A DNA stretch of 64,000 bases from NCBI RefSeq assembly GCF_014203665.1, contig NZ_JACHJN010000012.1, positions 186,001 to 250,000 of the forward strand, in the 5' to 3' direction. Both the position numbers and the translations under genes were made by a program. Shown piece after piece: positions 8,727 to 18,517 of the stretch (its first letter is position 1; each line of letters starts with the position of its first letter). The notes under the pieces are model-generated. The model searched no databases, was not told where the DNA came from, and saw only the letters and a list, made by a program, of their open reading frames with translations. The DNA is from Saccharothrix tamanrassetensis. Lineage in GTDB: Bacteria > Actinomycetota > Actinomycetes > Mycobacteriales > Pseudonocardiaceae.

Positions 8727-11700
8727 GTGACGGTGGGGATGGCGGCTTCGAGCTCGGCGGTGCACCGCACGATCGTGGTGGTCGGGGTGGAGGGCTTCGG
8801 CGACCCCCACCGGACGCTGCCCCACCAGTTGGGCACCCGCGAGGGCCTGTACCGGGTCGTCGACCGGGCATTGCGGGCGGTCGGGGTGCGGTGGCGGGAC
8901 TGCTACCACGAGGACCGCGGCGACAGCGTGTTCGTCCTGGTGCCGCCGGAGGTCTCCAAGGGGCCGCTGGTGGAGGTGGTGCCCGAGGCGCTGGCACGGT
9001 CGCTGCGGGAGCACAACGTGACCGTCCCGCCCGAGCAGCACGTGCGGCTGCGGGTGGCCGTGCACGCCGGCGAGGTCGCCTTCGACGACCACGGCGTCAC
9101 CTCCACCGCGCTGACCACCGCCTTCCGCCTGCTCGGCGCCCCGGCGCTCGGGCAGGCCCTGGCCGGTTCCCCCGGCACGGTCGCCCTGATCGTGTCCCGC
9201 TGGATCTTCGACGAGGTCGTGCGGCACTCCGCCGTGCTCGACGCCACCACCTTCCGGCCGGTGCCGGTAGCGGTCAAGGAAACCCGTGGTACCGCCTGGA
9301 TCGCGCTGCCCGACCAGCCCTACCCCGCCGACCCCGCAGTCCTGGACCACCGCGTCGACGTCGGTCACCCCGAAGCCGGGTCGGACGGGCTGGAGTTCGG
9401 GGTCCTGGGGCCGGTGGCGGTCCGGCACCGGGGACGGGAACTCGTGGTGGGCAGTGCGCAGCAGCGGTGCGTGCTGGCGCTGCTGCTGCTGGACGCCGGT
9501 CGTGTCGTGTCGCTGGAGCGGCTGGTCGACGCGTTGTGGCGGGACGACGCGGTGCCGCGCACAGCACGCAACGTCGTGCAGAGGTGCGTGTCGGATCTGC
9601 GCAAGCTGCTCGCCGTGGACCCGCAGGTCCGGTTGGCGCACAAGCCGCCCGGTTACCTGCTGGAGGTGCGGCCGGAGCGGGTGGACCTGCACCGGTTCCG
9701 GTCGCTGGTCGGGCAGGCGCGCGGCGCCGCTGATCGGGCTGTTTCGTTGCGGCGGGCGTTGGAGCTGTGGCGGGGTGAGCCGCTCGCCGACGTCGACGGC
9801 CTGGAGTCGGTGCGGCAGGCGTTGGCCGAGGAACGGTCGGCGGTGCTGGAGGACTGCCTGGAAGCCGAGGTCGACAGCGGGCGACACGCCCAGGCGGTGC
9901 CGGAACTGCGCGGGCTGGTGTCCGACCACCCCCTGCGCGAGCGGCCGACCGGGCTGTTGATGCTGGCGCTGTACCGCGGCGGCCGCCAAGCCGAGGCGTT
10001 GGAGCACTACCGGCACACCCGGCAGCGGCTGGCCGGGGAGCTGGGCACCGACCCCGGCCCCGCGCTGCGACGGCTGCACCACCGCATCCTCACCGCCGAC
10101 CCCACCCTGGCCGCCACACCCGCCGACGTGGCACCCCCGGCGAAGGTCACGCACCCCCCGGCGCAGGTCCCGCACCAACTGCCCACCGCGCCGGCGCCGT
10201 TCGTCGGCCGGCGGGACGAACTGGCTCGGCTGGACAGCACGGTGGCCGCCGCGGACGGGGCGTCCACCGTGCTCATCTCCGCCATTGGCGGTGCCGGGGG
10301 CATCGGCAAGAGCTGGCTGGCGCTGCACTGGGCGCACCGCCACGCCGACCGGTTCCCCGACGGGCAGCTGTTCGTCGACCTGCGCGGCTTCAGCCCGGAC
10401 AGCGAGCCGATGAACCCGGCCGTGGCAGTCCGCGGGTTCCTCGACGCCCTGGGAGTGGCGCAGGACCGCATCCCGGTGGAGGCGCACGCCCAGACCGCGC
10501 TGTTCCGCAGCCTGGCGAGCGGCAGGCGGATGCTCGTCGTGCTGGACAACGCCGTCGACACCACGCAGGTCGCGCCGCTGCTGCCCGGCGGCACGACGTG
10601 CGCGGTCCTGGTCACCAGCCGCAACCACCTGCCCGGCCTGGTCACCGGCCACGGTGCCCGCCACCTGTCGCTGGACGTGCTGCCCGAGGCCGACGCCCGC
10701 GCCCTGCTGACCGACCGGCTCGGCGCCGCGCGGATCGCCGCGGAACCGACGGCGGTGCGCGAGCTGGTCGACCTGTGCGACGGCTACCCGTTGGCGCTGG
10801 GCATCGTCGCCGCCCACGCGCACATGCGCCCCCGCCTGCCGCTGGCGGCGCTGGCCGACGAACTGCGCGAACTCGGCCTGGAAGCGCTCGACGACGACGA
10901 TCCCGCCGCCAGCCTGCCCACCATCCTGTCCTGGTCCTACCGCAACCTCGCTCCCGACCAGGCCACGGCGTTCGCCCTGCTCGGCATCGCTCCCGGCCGC
11001 GACATCGGCCCGCACGCCGCTGCGAGCCTTTTCGGCCTGCCCGGGGACACCACCAGGGCGGTGTTGCGCGGACTGGAACAGGCATCACTGGTCAGCCAAC
11101 ACGCACGCGGGCGCTACCGGATGCACGACCTGATCCGCCGCCAAGCCGTCACCACCGCCCACGAACACCTGACGGCGGAAGCCCGGGAGACGGGGCTGCG
11201 GCGGGTGATGAGCCACTACCTGCACACCGCACACGCCGCCGCCTGCCTGCTGAACCCCCACGCCGAGAAGATCCCGCTCGCCCCGCCCACGCCCGGCAGC
11301 CGTCCCCACCCGCCGGCCGACGACCCCGCCGCGATGGCCTGGTTCGACACCGAACACGCCAACCTGCTGGCCGCCCAACGCACCGCCGACACCCACCGGT
11401 GGTACCAACCGGTGTGGGACCTGGCCTGGACCTTGCTCACCTTCCACGTCCGGCGGGCACACCGCCACGACGACCTGGCCGTGTGGCAGGCGGCACTGGA
11501 CGCCACCAAGCACCTGCCCGAACCCGGCACCCGCATCCGCGCCCACCGGTTCCTCGGTCGCGCCTTCGCCCGGCTGGGGCGCCACGAGGAGTCGGCCCGA
11601 CACCTGCACCAGGCCCTGGCCCTGGCCGACCGGCACCACCTGCCCCTCCACCAGGCCCACACCCACCAAGTGCTGTCGCTGGCCGCCGAGGCGCAGGGGG

Positions 11701-12200
11701 ACGACCGGCGAGCCCTCGACCACGCCACCCGCGCCCTGGAGTTCTACCGGGCGCTGGACCTGCCGGTGTGGCAAGCCGATGCGCTCAACGCCGTGGGCTG
11801 GTTCGCCACCCGCCTCGGTGACCACGACACCGCGCGCGAACACTGCCACGCCGCACTCGTCCTGCACCGCCGCCACCACAACACGGCCGGCGAAGCATCC
11901 ACTTTGGACAGCCTCGGCCTGGTCGACCACCGCACCGGCCGTCATGCCGAAGCCGCCCACCACTACGAGCAGGCACTCGCGCTGTTCCGCGACCTGAACA
12001 ACACCTCACAGGCCGCCGACACCCTTGACCACCTCGGCCACCCCTACGTCGCGCTCGGCCGGCACGAGAAGGCCCGCGCGGTGTGGCGAGAAGCGCTCGA
12101 ACTGTTCCGGCGACAAAGCCGTGACGACGAAGCCGAACGAGTGCAGCGACAACTCGACGCACTCGGTCAGGTCGACGGCGACGAACCCGCGGGGCCGTGA
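8727..12200 (+). CDS. cyclase-like / SARP / NB-ARC / TPR multidomain regulator
   Basis: 1157 residues from the GTG at 8727 (ATG at 8739 is an alternative). Domains in order are as follows. A nucleotidyl-cyclase-like fold of about residues 14-200 (TIVVVGVEGFGD...HEDRGDSVFVLVP...RLRVAVHAGEV) apparently lacks a full catalytic metal set. An OmpR-type winged helix follows (about 219-310), then a bacterial transcriptional activation domain (about 318-460). An NB-ARC ATPase has Walker A GAGGIGKS near 523-530 and Walker B LVVLDNAVD near 604. TPR repeats run from about 900 to the end. The winged helix plus BTAD defines SARP/AfsR-type activators, which bind direct repeats upstream of secondary-metabolism promoters. 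The cyclase-like module may sense a nucleotide. It converges on a flavin monooxygenase gene with a 15-base gap. Confidence 0.9.
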   Translation: MTVGMAASSSAVHRTIVVVGVEGFGDPHRTLPHQLGTREGLYRVVDRALRAVGVRWRDCYHEDRGDSVFVLVPPEVSKGPLVEVVPEALARSLREHNVTVPPEQHVRLRVAVHAGEVAFDDHGVTSTALTTAFRLLGAPALGQALAGSPGTVALIVSRWIFDEVVRHSAVLDATTFRPVPVAVKETRGTAWIALPDQPYPADPAVLDHRVDVGHPEAGSDGLEFGVLGPVAVRHRGRELVVGSAQQRCVLALLLLDAGRVVSLERLVDALWRDDAVPRTARNVVQRCVSDLRKLLAVDPQVRLAHKPPGYLLEVRPERVDLHRFRSLVGQARGAADRAVSLRRALELWRGEPLADVDGLESVRQALAEERSAVLEDCLEAEVDSGRHAQAVPELRGLVSDHPLRERPTGLLMLALYRGGRQAEALEHYRHTRQRLAGELGTDPGPALRRLHHRILTADPTLAATPADVAPPAKVTHPPAQVPHQLPTAPAPFVGRRDELARLDSTVAAADGASTVLISAIGGAGGIGKSWLALHWAHRHADRFPDGQLFVDLRGFSPDSEPMNPAVAVRGFLDALGVAQDRIPVEAHAQTALFRSLASGRRMLVVLDNAVDTTQVAPLLPGGTTCAVLVTSRNHLPGLVTGHGARHLSLDVLPEADARALLTDRLGAARIAAEPTAVRELVDLCDGYPLALGIVAAHAHMRPRLPLAALADELRELGLEALDDDDPAASLPTILSWSYRNLAPDQATAFALLGIAPGRDIGPHAAASLFGLPGDTTRAVLRGLEQASLVSQHARGRYRMHDLIRRQAVTTAHEHLTAEARETGLRRVMSHYLHTAHAAACLLNPHAEKIPLAPPTPGSRPHPPADDPAAMAWFDTEHANLLAAQRTADTHRWYQPVWDLAWTLLTFHVRRAHRHDDLAVWQAALDATKHLPEPGTRIRAHRFLGRAFARLGRHEESARHLHQALALADRHHLPLHQAHTHQVLSLAAEAQGDDRRALDHATRALEFYRALDLPVWQADALNAVGWFATRLGDHDTAREHCHAALVLHRRHHNTAGEASTLDSLGLVDHRTGRHAEAAHHYEQALALFRDLNNTSQAADTLDHLGHPYVALGRHEKARAVWREALELFRRQSRDDEAERVQRQLDALGQVDGDEPAGP

Positions 12201-12215
12201 ACCAGGGGCTGTCGG

Positions 12216-13406
12216 CTAGAGGAAGGTGGTCGAGGGCGTGAGGCCGGCGAGCGTGCGGCCGAGGAGTTCGAGGTTGGTGGTGGGGGAGACCAGCGCGTGC
12301 AGGCTGAGCGCGCGGATGTCGCGGCTGATGCGCTGGATGGGTGCGGTCGTCCGGAGGGACGACCCGCCGCTGGCCGAGCTGACGACGTCGACGGCTTCCT
12401 TCGCGATCCGGGCCACGTAGCCCATGTTGGCCCTGGCACGCACCCTGTCCAGCACGGTCGGGGACGTGCGGTCGGTCTCACCGGCCTCGGCCAGCCGGGC
12501 GGTGTGGGTGGTGAGGTGCTCGGCGCACGCGGTCTTCATCGTGGCTTCGGCGAGTTGGAAGTGGGTGATCGGAGCTTCGTGCTGCGCCTGGTGGTCGGTG
12601 TAGGTGATGCCCCGGCGGTGGATCCGTTCGGTGAAGTCGGCCAGTGCCGCGTTGGCCAGGCCGAGGAAGGTCGCACAGGTGATCGCGCAGAGGTACGGCA
12701 TGAGGGCGGCCCGGTAGTACGGGTCCTGCGAGTTGGTCTCGGACCGGAACCGCCCGTCGGCCAGGGCCGGGGCCACGGGGAGCACGCGGTGGGCGGGGAC
12801 GAAGAGGTCGTGTGCGACGACGGTGTTGCTGCCGGTGCCGATGAGGCCGGTGACGTCCCAGTCGTCCAGGACCTCCAGGTCCGACATGGGCACGAGCACC
12901 CACAGCAGTTCCGGTGGACGGCCGTCGACCGGTGCGGTGGTGGTGATGAGCGTGTCCCACTGGGCGTGCAGGCAGCCGGTGTTGAACGAGGACCGGCCGT
13001 CGACCACGTAGCCGTCGCCGGTGGGGGTCGCGGTCATGGTCGGGTTGAACACGCCGGAGACGCGGACGTCGGGGGTGGAGAACACCTCGTCCTGGGCCTC
13101 GTCGGGGAACAGCGCGACGATCCGGGCAGCCGAGACGTGGATGACCTCCACCCACGCGGTGGAACCGCAGGCCTCGGCGATCGTGGTGAACACCTCGGCC
13201 TGTGCGGTCGCCCCGGTCTGGTAACCGCCGTAGCGGCGCGGAACGGTCATCCGGTGCAGCCCGGTCGCGGTCAGCGCCTCGACGACCTGGTCGGGAATTC
13301 GCCGCTCTCGTTCGGCACGGACCGCATTGTCCCGAATCAACCCGGAGATATCCGCCACGCGTTGACGAAGGTCCCGGCCCGACGGTACCGATGTGCTGAG
13401 TGTCAT
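12216..13406 (-). CDS. acyl-CoA dehydrogenase-fold flavin-dependent monooxygenase (group D-like)
   Basis: 396 residues from the ATG at 13406. The N-terminal helical domain, the central beta-domain (TATPTGDGYVVDGRSSFNTGC) and the C-terminal helical bundle follow the acyl-CoA dehydrogenase fold. The pattern LHRMTVPRRYGGYQTG and the ending ISRDIRALSLHALVSPTTN are closer to the HsaA/ActVA-ORF5 type of two-component flavin hydroxylases than to true dehydrogenases. The catalytic Glu of short-chain acyl-CoA dehydrogenases is not evident. Such enzymes hydroxylate aromatic or polyketide substrates using reduced flavin from a partner reductase, and no reductase is adjacent. A true acyl-CoA dehydrogenase remains possible. 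Confidence 0.78.
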   Translation of the reverse strand: MTLSTSVPSGRDLRQRVADISGLIRDNAVRAERERRIPDQVVEALTATGLHRMTVPRRYGGYQTGATAQAEVFTTIAEACGSTAWVEVIHVSAARIVALFPDEAQDEVFSTPDVRVSGVFNPTMTATPTGDGYVVDGRSSFNTGCLHAQWDTLITTTAPVDGRPPELLWVLVPMSDLEVLDDWDVTGLIGTGSNTVVAHDLFVPAHRVLPVAPALADGRFRSETNSQDPYYRAALMPYLCAITCATFLGLANAALADFTERIHRRGITYTDHQAQHEAPITHFQLAEATMKTACAEHLTTHTARLAEAGETDRTSPTVLDRVRARANMGYVARIAKEAVDVVSSASGGSSLRTTAPIQRISRDIRALSLHALVSPTTNLELLGRTLAGLTPSTTFL

Positions 13407-13809
13407 CGTATTCCCTCTGCGGTGGAGCGTCGGGCCCGGCGACCGCGCTGGAAGTAGCGTAATGCCTGGCCGAACAAGTCCGGATGCACCGATCGAACGA
13501 ATCGGCTAATGAAGCGACGCTCATGTGCCAATTGAGACCGCCCGTGGAGGTGCAGGTTCCTGCGGCCGATCGAGCGGGTCCGGTGGAGTGCGCAGCGTGA
13601 CCACGTGGCCGGGTGGGAGTGCCCTTGGAGTGACCTCGCGACGCTGCCCACCGCTGTGACGTCGTCCGGGGTGCCGCTTCCTTGCCTCGACGCGAGGCGG
13701 TCCTCCTTTGGTCCACAACCAAAGTTGTAACGCTGAGTAGTTGAACCCGCTTAGCGTCGTCAACGACCGGCGGACCCATGCCGGTCGGGGGAACAGCAAA
13801 GGGGGAGCA
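13407..13809. other. 400-base divergent intergenic region with two small inverted repeats
   Basis: No gene was seen. It separates the divergent monooxygenase and I36-type inhibitor genes and should hold both promoters. A 6-bp-arm hairpin occupies 13684-13698 and a 5-bp-arm palindrome with a CAAA centre occupies 13715-13728. The latter lies in a locally AT-richer stretch and could be an operator for the small secreted protein gene. Confidence 0.4.
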
Positions 13810-14175
13810 ATGATGCGCATCCGACGTGTGATCGCCGCGATCGCCCTGGCACTCGGCGCGACGACGGCCCTGACCGTGCCGGCCTCTGCCGCACCGGCCA
13901 ACTGGGAGTGCGAGGAATGGTCGTTCTGCATCTACTACGGCGAGAACGGGGAATCGCCGCGATTGGGCATGAAGAAGGGCGCCTACGACCTGGGCGGCAT
14001 CTCCGGCGGCAAGCTCAACGACCACGTCTACTCGGCGCGCAACATCAGCGGCAAGGCGTGGTGCCTGTACGAGCACGCGGGATATGACACGCCGATCGAC
14101 ACGATCCCGGACAGCTTCCAGGGCCGGATCGCCGATCACATCCGCGGCAAGGTCAGTTCCGTTCGGCCCTGTTAG
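13810..14175 (+). CDS. secreted peptidase-inhibitor family I36-like protein
   Basis: 121 residues from the ATG at 13810, preceded by GGGGGAG; the ATG at 13813 is an alternative. A Sec signal peptide is clear (basic start, hydrophobic core, cleavage after ASA near residue 28). The mature part has four cysteines (CEEW, FCIYY, WCLYEHAG and a terminal PC), enough for two disulphides. The pattern of a Cys-Tyr-Tyr stretch, a glycine-rich middle (GGISGGKLNDHVYSARN) and a late WCLYE matches the Streptomyces metalloproteinase-inhibitor-like I36 family. Many members have no tested inhibitory activity, so the function stays tentative. A strong terminator follows. Confidence 0.8.
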   Translation: MMRIRRVIAAIALALGATTALTVPASAAPANWECEEWSFCIYYGENGESPRLGMKKGAYDLGGISGGKLNDHVYSARNISGKAWCLYEHAGYDTPIDTIPDSFQGRIADHIRGKVSSVRPC

Positions 14176-14184
14176 CGGACGCCG

Positions 14185-14220
14185 CGGGTGCCTGCCCACG
14201 CGACTGTGGGCGGGCACCCG
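14185..14220. terminator. bidirectional hairpin terminator
   Basis: A 15-bp stem with one G-T pair (14185-14199 with 14206-14220) and a 6-nt loop sits between the convergent I36-like and SGNH hydrolase genes. Confidence 0.85.
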
Positions 14221-14255
14221 TGACTGGCCGGTACTGCGGCGGCTTGTGCGCCGGG

Positions 14256-15170
14256 TCAGCGACGGGTGGCCTCAAGGACGGCGGAGGCGATCGCCTGGTG
14301 GCCTTCGGCCGTGGGGTGTACGTCGGTGTGGCGGCAGAAGTACGTCAAGTCGCACACCTTCGCCACCGGTGTCGGGATCGCCCCGTAGGTCGGGTCCTGG
14401 GTCGTCTCCGTCAACGGCCCGTAGCCTCCGGTCGCGGCGGTGACGTCCACGAAGTCCGCCCCGATCTTCTCGTACTCGGCCTTGAGGGCGGCGTTGAGGA
14501 CGTCCCGGAACAAGGTCACCGACAGGCGCGCGAGGTTCTGGCCGTCCGGGAACGCCGGGGACACCCACGCTCCCAGGAACACGTCCGGGTAGGTCAGGCC
14601 GACGATCCGGGTGTCGCCGGCGGCTTCGCGCAGGGCGGGCAGGATGGCGGCCAGGTTGGCGCGGATGTCGGCCACCGCTCGGGACGCGCACGCCACCGCG
14701 TCCGACGCCCGCGCGCACGGTGCCAGGTCGTTGCCGCCGATCACCACCGTCACCAGGCCCACTCGCCCCTGGTGCTCGCGCAGCGTCTGCACGGCTGCGT
14801 CGAGTTGGGTGCGGCCCGCCGGATCGGGGGCGTCGGGGGCGCGGTTGCCGGGGGCGCAGCCGGGCTCGCCGCGCAGCTGCGCGGACGTGGCGCCGCTGCA
14901 CGCGAGGTTGATCAGCCGCAGGTCCGACTGCCCGGCGACGACGTAGGCGAAGCCGTCCCGCGAAGCACCGGCCGGTGCACCTGCGTCCGCCGGCCGGTAG
15001 CCGGTCGCGTACGAGTCGCCCAACGACACGTACACGCGCTCGGCGGGAGGCGCGCTGCCGTTCGTCGATGCCGAGGTCGACGTCGCGGGGGTCTCGGCCG
15101 GCCCTGCGGTGCACGCGCCGATCAGCGCCAACAGCGGCCAGACCAGTGCGAATCGCCGAACTCCCGGCAC
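14256..15170 (-). CDS. SGNH/GDSL-type esterase lipoprotein
   Basis: 304 residues from the GTG at 15170, chosen because GGGGAGGGG lies just upstream and the start gives a perfect lipoprotein signal (hydrophobic stretch ending LIGAC). The protein should be processed by signal peptidase II, lipidated on that Cys and held on the outer face of the membrane. Block I (VSLGDSYATGY) supplies the nucleophile Ser, block III is GGNDL, and block V is DVHPT with the catalytic Asp/His pair. Actinobacterial relatives are esterases or lipases acting on acyl esters. The next gene upstream begins about 115 bases away and is transcribed toward this one. Confidence 0.88.
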   Translation of the reverse strand: MPGVRRFALVWPLLALIGACTAGPAETPATSTSASTNGSAPPAERVYVSLGDSYATGYRPADAGAPAGASRDGFAYVVAGQSDLRLINLACSGATSAQLRGEPGCAPGNRAPDAPDPAGRTQLDAAVQTLREHQGRVGLVTVVIGGNDLAPCARASDAVACASRAVADIRANLAAILPALREAAGDTRIVGLTYPDVFLGAWVSPAFPDGQNLARLSVTLFRDVLNAALKAEYEKIGADFVDVTAATGGYGPLTETTQDPTYGAIPTPVAKVCDLTYFCRHTDVHPTAEGHQAIASAVLEATRR

Positions 15171-15284
15171 ATCGACCCCTCCCCGCGAAACGTGACCGTC
15201 CCGGTTTCCCGTCCTGCCGAGCCGCAAACCTGTGCCCGCCCACCACGGACCGGTGATCCGCAGCCCGCCAGGTGCTCGACGTCC

Positions 15285-17654
15285 TCACCCGCGATTCGGC
15301 CCTGGCGAGCATGGGTCCACTGTGGCCACGACATCGGCCACGACGTCGGCCAGGTGCCCGCGGATCTCGTCGGCACGGGGATCGCCGATGGCGGTGAAGA
15401 TGTCGAGGGCCTGTCGCCAGTGGTGGTGGGCGGTGGGAAGGTCGCCCTCTTCGTGGCGGAGCGTCGCGAGGCCGTCGTGGGACAACGCCATGCGCAGCCG
15501 GTCGCCTCGGTTGTGGGCGATGTGCAAGGCGTGGGTGTAGGCGTCGCTCGCGTCGGCGGGTCTGCCGAGGCTGCGGTAGCAGTCACCGAGGTCGGTCAGC
15601 ACCTCCGCCTCGGTGTGGTGGTCCTCGGCGAACCTGCTGCGTTCGAGCGCCTCGCTGAAGTGCACCAGGGCGTCCGCCGCCTCACCGAGGGCGAGCAGCG
15701 CCTTGCCGGTGTTGTCCAGGCTGATCGCCACGCCTTGGTGGTCGCCCGCGGCCCGGCACATGGCCAGGTCCTCCCGGTAGTGCCCGATCGCCTCCCGGTA
15801 CCGCCCGGTCGAGCGAAGCACCTCGCCGATGTTGTTCAGCGCGCACGCCACCCGGTGCGCGTCGCCGATGTCACGGGCGATGGCCAGTGCGGCGCGCAGG
15901 TGGTCGAGCGCTTCGCTCGGCTTGCGGATCCGGGCGTACGCGATCCCCAGGTTCATCAGGTTCCACGTCTCGCCGTCGCGGTCGCCGTCCGCGCGAGCCG
16001 CAGCCCACCCTTGGAGGCTGGTGGTCAGCAGGTCGTCGGTGTGCACGCAGATGTGGAAGAACGAGAACAGGGAGGCCGAGAGCTGCCAGGCGAGCGCGTG
16101 CAGGTCGTGCGTGGTGGCGAGGTCCACGGCGGCGACCAGGTTGGCGCGTTCTGCCTGGCACCAGCGCAGCGCTCCGCCGTAGTCGGTGAAGCCGGGCGTC
16201 GGGTGCGGCGCGGGGTCGGGCAGCATGTGCCTGCGGCGGGGGACCAACAGGTGGTCCGCCAGGTTCACGGCGTGCAGGTGCCAGGTGAGCACGTCGACGC
16301 GCAACCGCGTGACGACCTCGGGCGGGTCCTCGGCGACCAGCCGCTCGTGGGCGAACCGGCGCACCAGGTCGTGGAAGCGGTAGCGACCGGCGTCGTGCTG
16401 GACCAGCAGGTGCTCGTCGAGCAGGGATTCCAGCAGCTGCTCGGCCCGGCGCGCGGGCAGGCCCAGCAGCGCGGCCACCGGTTCGACGGTGAAGTCGTGC
16501 CCGGGCAGCAGGGTGAGCCTGCGGAAGGCCGCCCGCTCGTCGTCCGGCAGGCACCGGTAGGACGTGGCGAACACCGTCCGGACCTCGCGGTCGCGCAACC
16601 GCAGCTGGCCGAGCCGGTCGTCCTCGTCGCGCAGCCGGTCGGCCAGGTCGGCGACCCGCCAGGAGGGCCTGCTCTGCAGTCGGCGCGCGGCGATGGCCAC
16701 CGCCAGGGGCAGGTGTCCGCTCACCTGGGTGACCTCCCGGGTGGCCGCGAGTTCGGCTTCCACCCGGTCGGGCCCCGCCAGCCTCGCCATCAGCGCCAGC
16801 GAGTCGGCAGGCGTGAACACGCCGAGCCGCACCACCTCGGCCCCGTCCAGGCCGGACAACGGCCGGCGGCTGGTCACCACCACGGCGCAGTCCGGGTGGC
16901 CGGGCAGCAGCGGGCGGACCTGGTCCTCGTCCGCGGCGTTGTCGAGCAGCACGAGCGTCCGCCGGCCCGCTAAGCGGGCGCGGTAGAGCGCGGCGCGGGC
17001 GTCGATGTCACGAGGGATCCGGCTACCCGGAACGCCGAGCAGCTGCAGGAACATCTCCAGCACCGAGACCGCGTCCGCCGGGGCGACACCGTCGGCGTGG
17101 CCGCGCAGGTCCGCGTAGAGCTGGGAGTCGGGGTAGTCGTCCCGCAGTTGGTGGGACACGCGCACCGCGAGCCTGGTCTTGCCGACGCCCGCCATCCCGG
17201 TGATCGCCGCGACGGGCACCGCCCCGCGGCCCCGCCGTGCGGCCAGCAGCAGCCGCAACTGGTCGAGCTCCGCCTCACGCCCGATGAACTCGCCGATGTC
17301 GGCCGGGAGGTGCGCGGGCGTTCCGAGCCGGTCGGGGGCTTCTTCGGACGCGTGCCTGGCCGTGTTGCTGCGGGACACGCTGAGCTGTGCGTCGGCGGCG
17401 TTCCACGCGACCTTCCACACCTGGTGCACCGCCACCTCGGACGCCCCGTCGTCGATGGCCCGGCTCAGCCGCCGCACGGTGTCCCACGGCGGTACGTGGT
17501 CGCGGCGGGTGAACCACCGCTGCACGGTGCTCTTGCTCGCGCCCGCCGCCTCCGCGAGCCGCTGGTAGCTCAGCCCGTCACCGGACTTGGCCCGCACGAG
17601 CCGTCGTCCCAGTTCGTCCCACAGCCAACCGACCTCAGCAGGCGGGTTCCGCAC
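15285..17654 (-). CDS. XRE-HTH / NB-ARC / TPR regulator
   Basis: 789 residues from the GTG at 17654. An N-terminal helix-turn-helix of the XRE type spans about 28-65 (LSYQRLAEAAGASKSTVQRWF). NB-ARC follows, with P-loop GMAGVGKT at about 153-160, Walker B LVLLDNAAD, and the sensor stretch VVVTSRRPLSGL. TPR repeats fill the C-terminal third (motifs such as GDAHRVACALNNIGEVLRSTGRYREAIGHY). STAND ATPases of this layout act as nucleotide-gated switches that sense a ligand or protein through the TPR part. Here the HTH suggests DNA binding as output. It is divergent from a lipoprotein gene with 128 bases between. Confidence 0.9.
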   Translation of the reverse strand: MRNPPAEVGWLWDELGRRLVRAKSGDGLSYQRLAEAAGASKSTVQRWFTRRDHVPPWDTVRRLSRAIDDGASEVAVHQVWKVAWNAADAQLSVSRSNTARHASEEAPDRLGTPAHLPADIGEFIGREAELDQLRLLLAARRGRGAVPVAAITGMAGVGKTRLAVRVSHQLRDDYPDSQLYADLRGHADGVAPADAVSVLEMFLQLLGVPGSRIPRDIDARAALYRARLAGRRTLVLLDNAADEDQVRPLLPGHPDCAVVVTSRRPLSGLDGAEVVRLGVFTPADSLALMARLAGPDRVEAELAATREVTQVSGHLPLAVAIAARRLQSRPSWRVADLADRLRDEDDRLGQLRLRDREVRTVFATSYRCLPDDERAAFRRLTLLPGHDFTVEPVAALLGLPARRAEQLLESLLDEHLLVQHDAGRYRFHDLVRRFAHERLVAEDPPEVVTRLRVDVLTWHLHAVNLADHLLVPRRRHMLPDPAPHPTPGFTDYGGALRWCQAERANLVAAVDLATTHDLHALAWQLSASLFSFFHICVHTDDLLTTSLQGWAAARADGDRDGETWNLMNLGIAYARIRKPSEALDHLRAALAIARDIGDAHRVACALNNIGEVLRSTGRYREAIGHYREDLAMCRAAGDHQGVAISLDNTGKALLALGEAADALVHFSEALERSRFAEDHHTEAEVLTDLGDCYRSLGRPADASDAYTHALHIAHNRGDRLRMALSHDGLATLRHEEGDLPTAHHHWRQALDIFTAIGDPRADEIRGHLADVVADVVATVDPCSPGPNRG

Positions 17655-17782
17655 CGCTCACCACCCGTCCCCACTCACCCGAAGGCGCTTCCGTCCCACC
17701 CCGACCCGCGCCGCGCGACTCACCCGAGCCGGGCGGTGATCCTGGGATCGCCCACTCCGCCTCGCGACAGGGTGAGACCACC

Positions 17783-18451
17783 ATGATGCCCAAGATGGTT
17801 CCCGCCGTACTCATCGCGCTGGCCGTGCTCACCGCGTGTGCCGCCGGCGAACCCGCCCGGACCGACGGCGCGCCGCCCGCGTCGAACCAGTCCGAGGCAC
17901 CGGTGCGCACCGGACCACCGTTGGACATCACCGACGACGACGGCTTCCGCTTCCGTCTGGAAGGCACGGCGGTGGGCCGATCGGCCACGGTGCCCGACAT
18001 CGGTCACGACGGCGAGCAGAGCGCGCCGCCCGGCGAGGTGTTCGTCTACGCCGACCTCTTCGTGACCAACCTCCAGGCCGACCGGCCCGGTCCGCTGGAG
18101 GACTACCTGGAGCGCTGGTACCTGCAAGTCCCGAAAACGGCCGCCGACGATGGCCGACTGCCGTTCTGCGACGAGGGACTGCCGGGGTTCTGCGGTCACT
18201 ACGCCGCCTGCTACCGGCTGGACCTGCCCCTCGGCGACGCCGATCTCAGCAACCTGGAAGAGGAGTCCTTCACGATGGCGCCGGGTGCACGCTGGCCGCT
18301 GCGCTGCTACCTGGGGCGCGGCTCGTTCGGCTCCTACAAAGGCGTGGTCCCCGTCGCCGAGGACGCCGCGGACCAGATCCACTTCGTCCGCATGAAGCAG
18401 TCCTGGGCTCAGACCGAAGAGCGCCAGGAGTTGGCGTTCCCGACGAACTGA
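17783..18451 (+). CDS. putative lipoprotein of unknown function
   Basis: 222 residues from the ATG at 17783 (second ATG next to it). The N-terminus is a lipoprotein signal (hydrophobic stretch ending VLTAC), then a Pro/Ala/Ser-rich linker. The folded part (about residues 50-215) has a beta-rich look (FRFRLEGTAVGRSATVP...FVYADLFVTNLQADRPGPLEDYL), as in extracellular immunoglobulin-like DUF4352-type domains. Three cysteines in the middle (FCDEG, FCGHYAACYRL) may form disulphides. It is divergent from an NB-ARC regulator and followed at 66 bases by a small secreted protein gene on the same strand, perhaps co-transcribed. Confidence 0.75.
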   Translation: MMPKMVPAVLIALAVLTACAAGEPARTDGAPPASNQSEAPVRTGPPLDITDDDGFRFRLEGTAVGRSATVPDIGHDGEQSAPPGEVFVYADLFVTNLQADRPGPLEDYLERWYLQVPKTAADDGRLPFCDEGLPGFCGHYAACYRLDLPLGDADLSNLEEESFTMAPGARWPLRCYLGRGSFGSYKGVVPVAEDAADQIHFVRMKQSWAQTEERQELAFPTN

Positions 18452-18517
18452 ACCACGTCGACAGTCGTCTCGCTCGAGACCTGATCACGTCGAATCTGTC
18501 ACGAAAAGAGGAATTGC

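Noticed and set aside
14220-16973. Long plus-strand open frame of about 917 codons
   Set aside because: It is antisense to the SGNH and XRE/NB-ARC genes, whose protein products are clearly recognisable, and its translation looks random and Val/Gly/Arg-rich.
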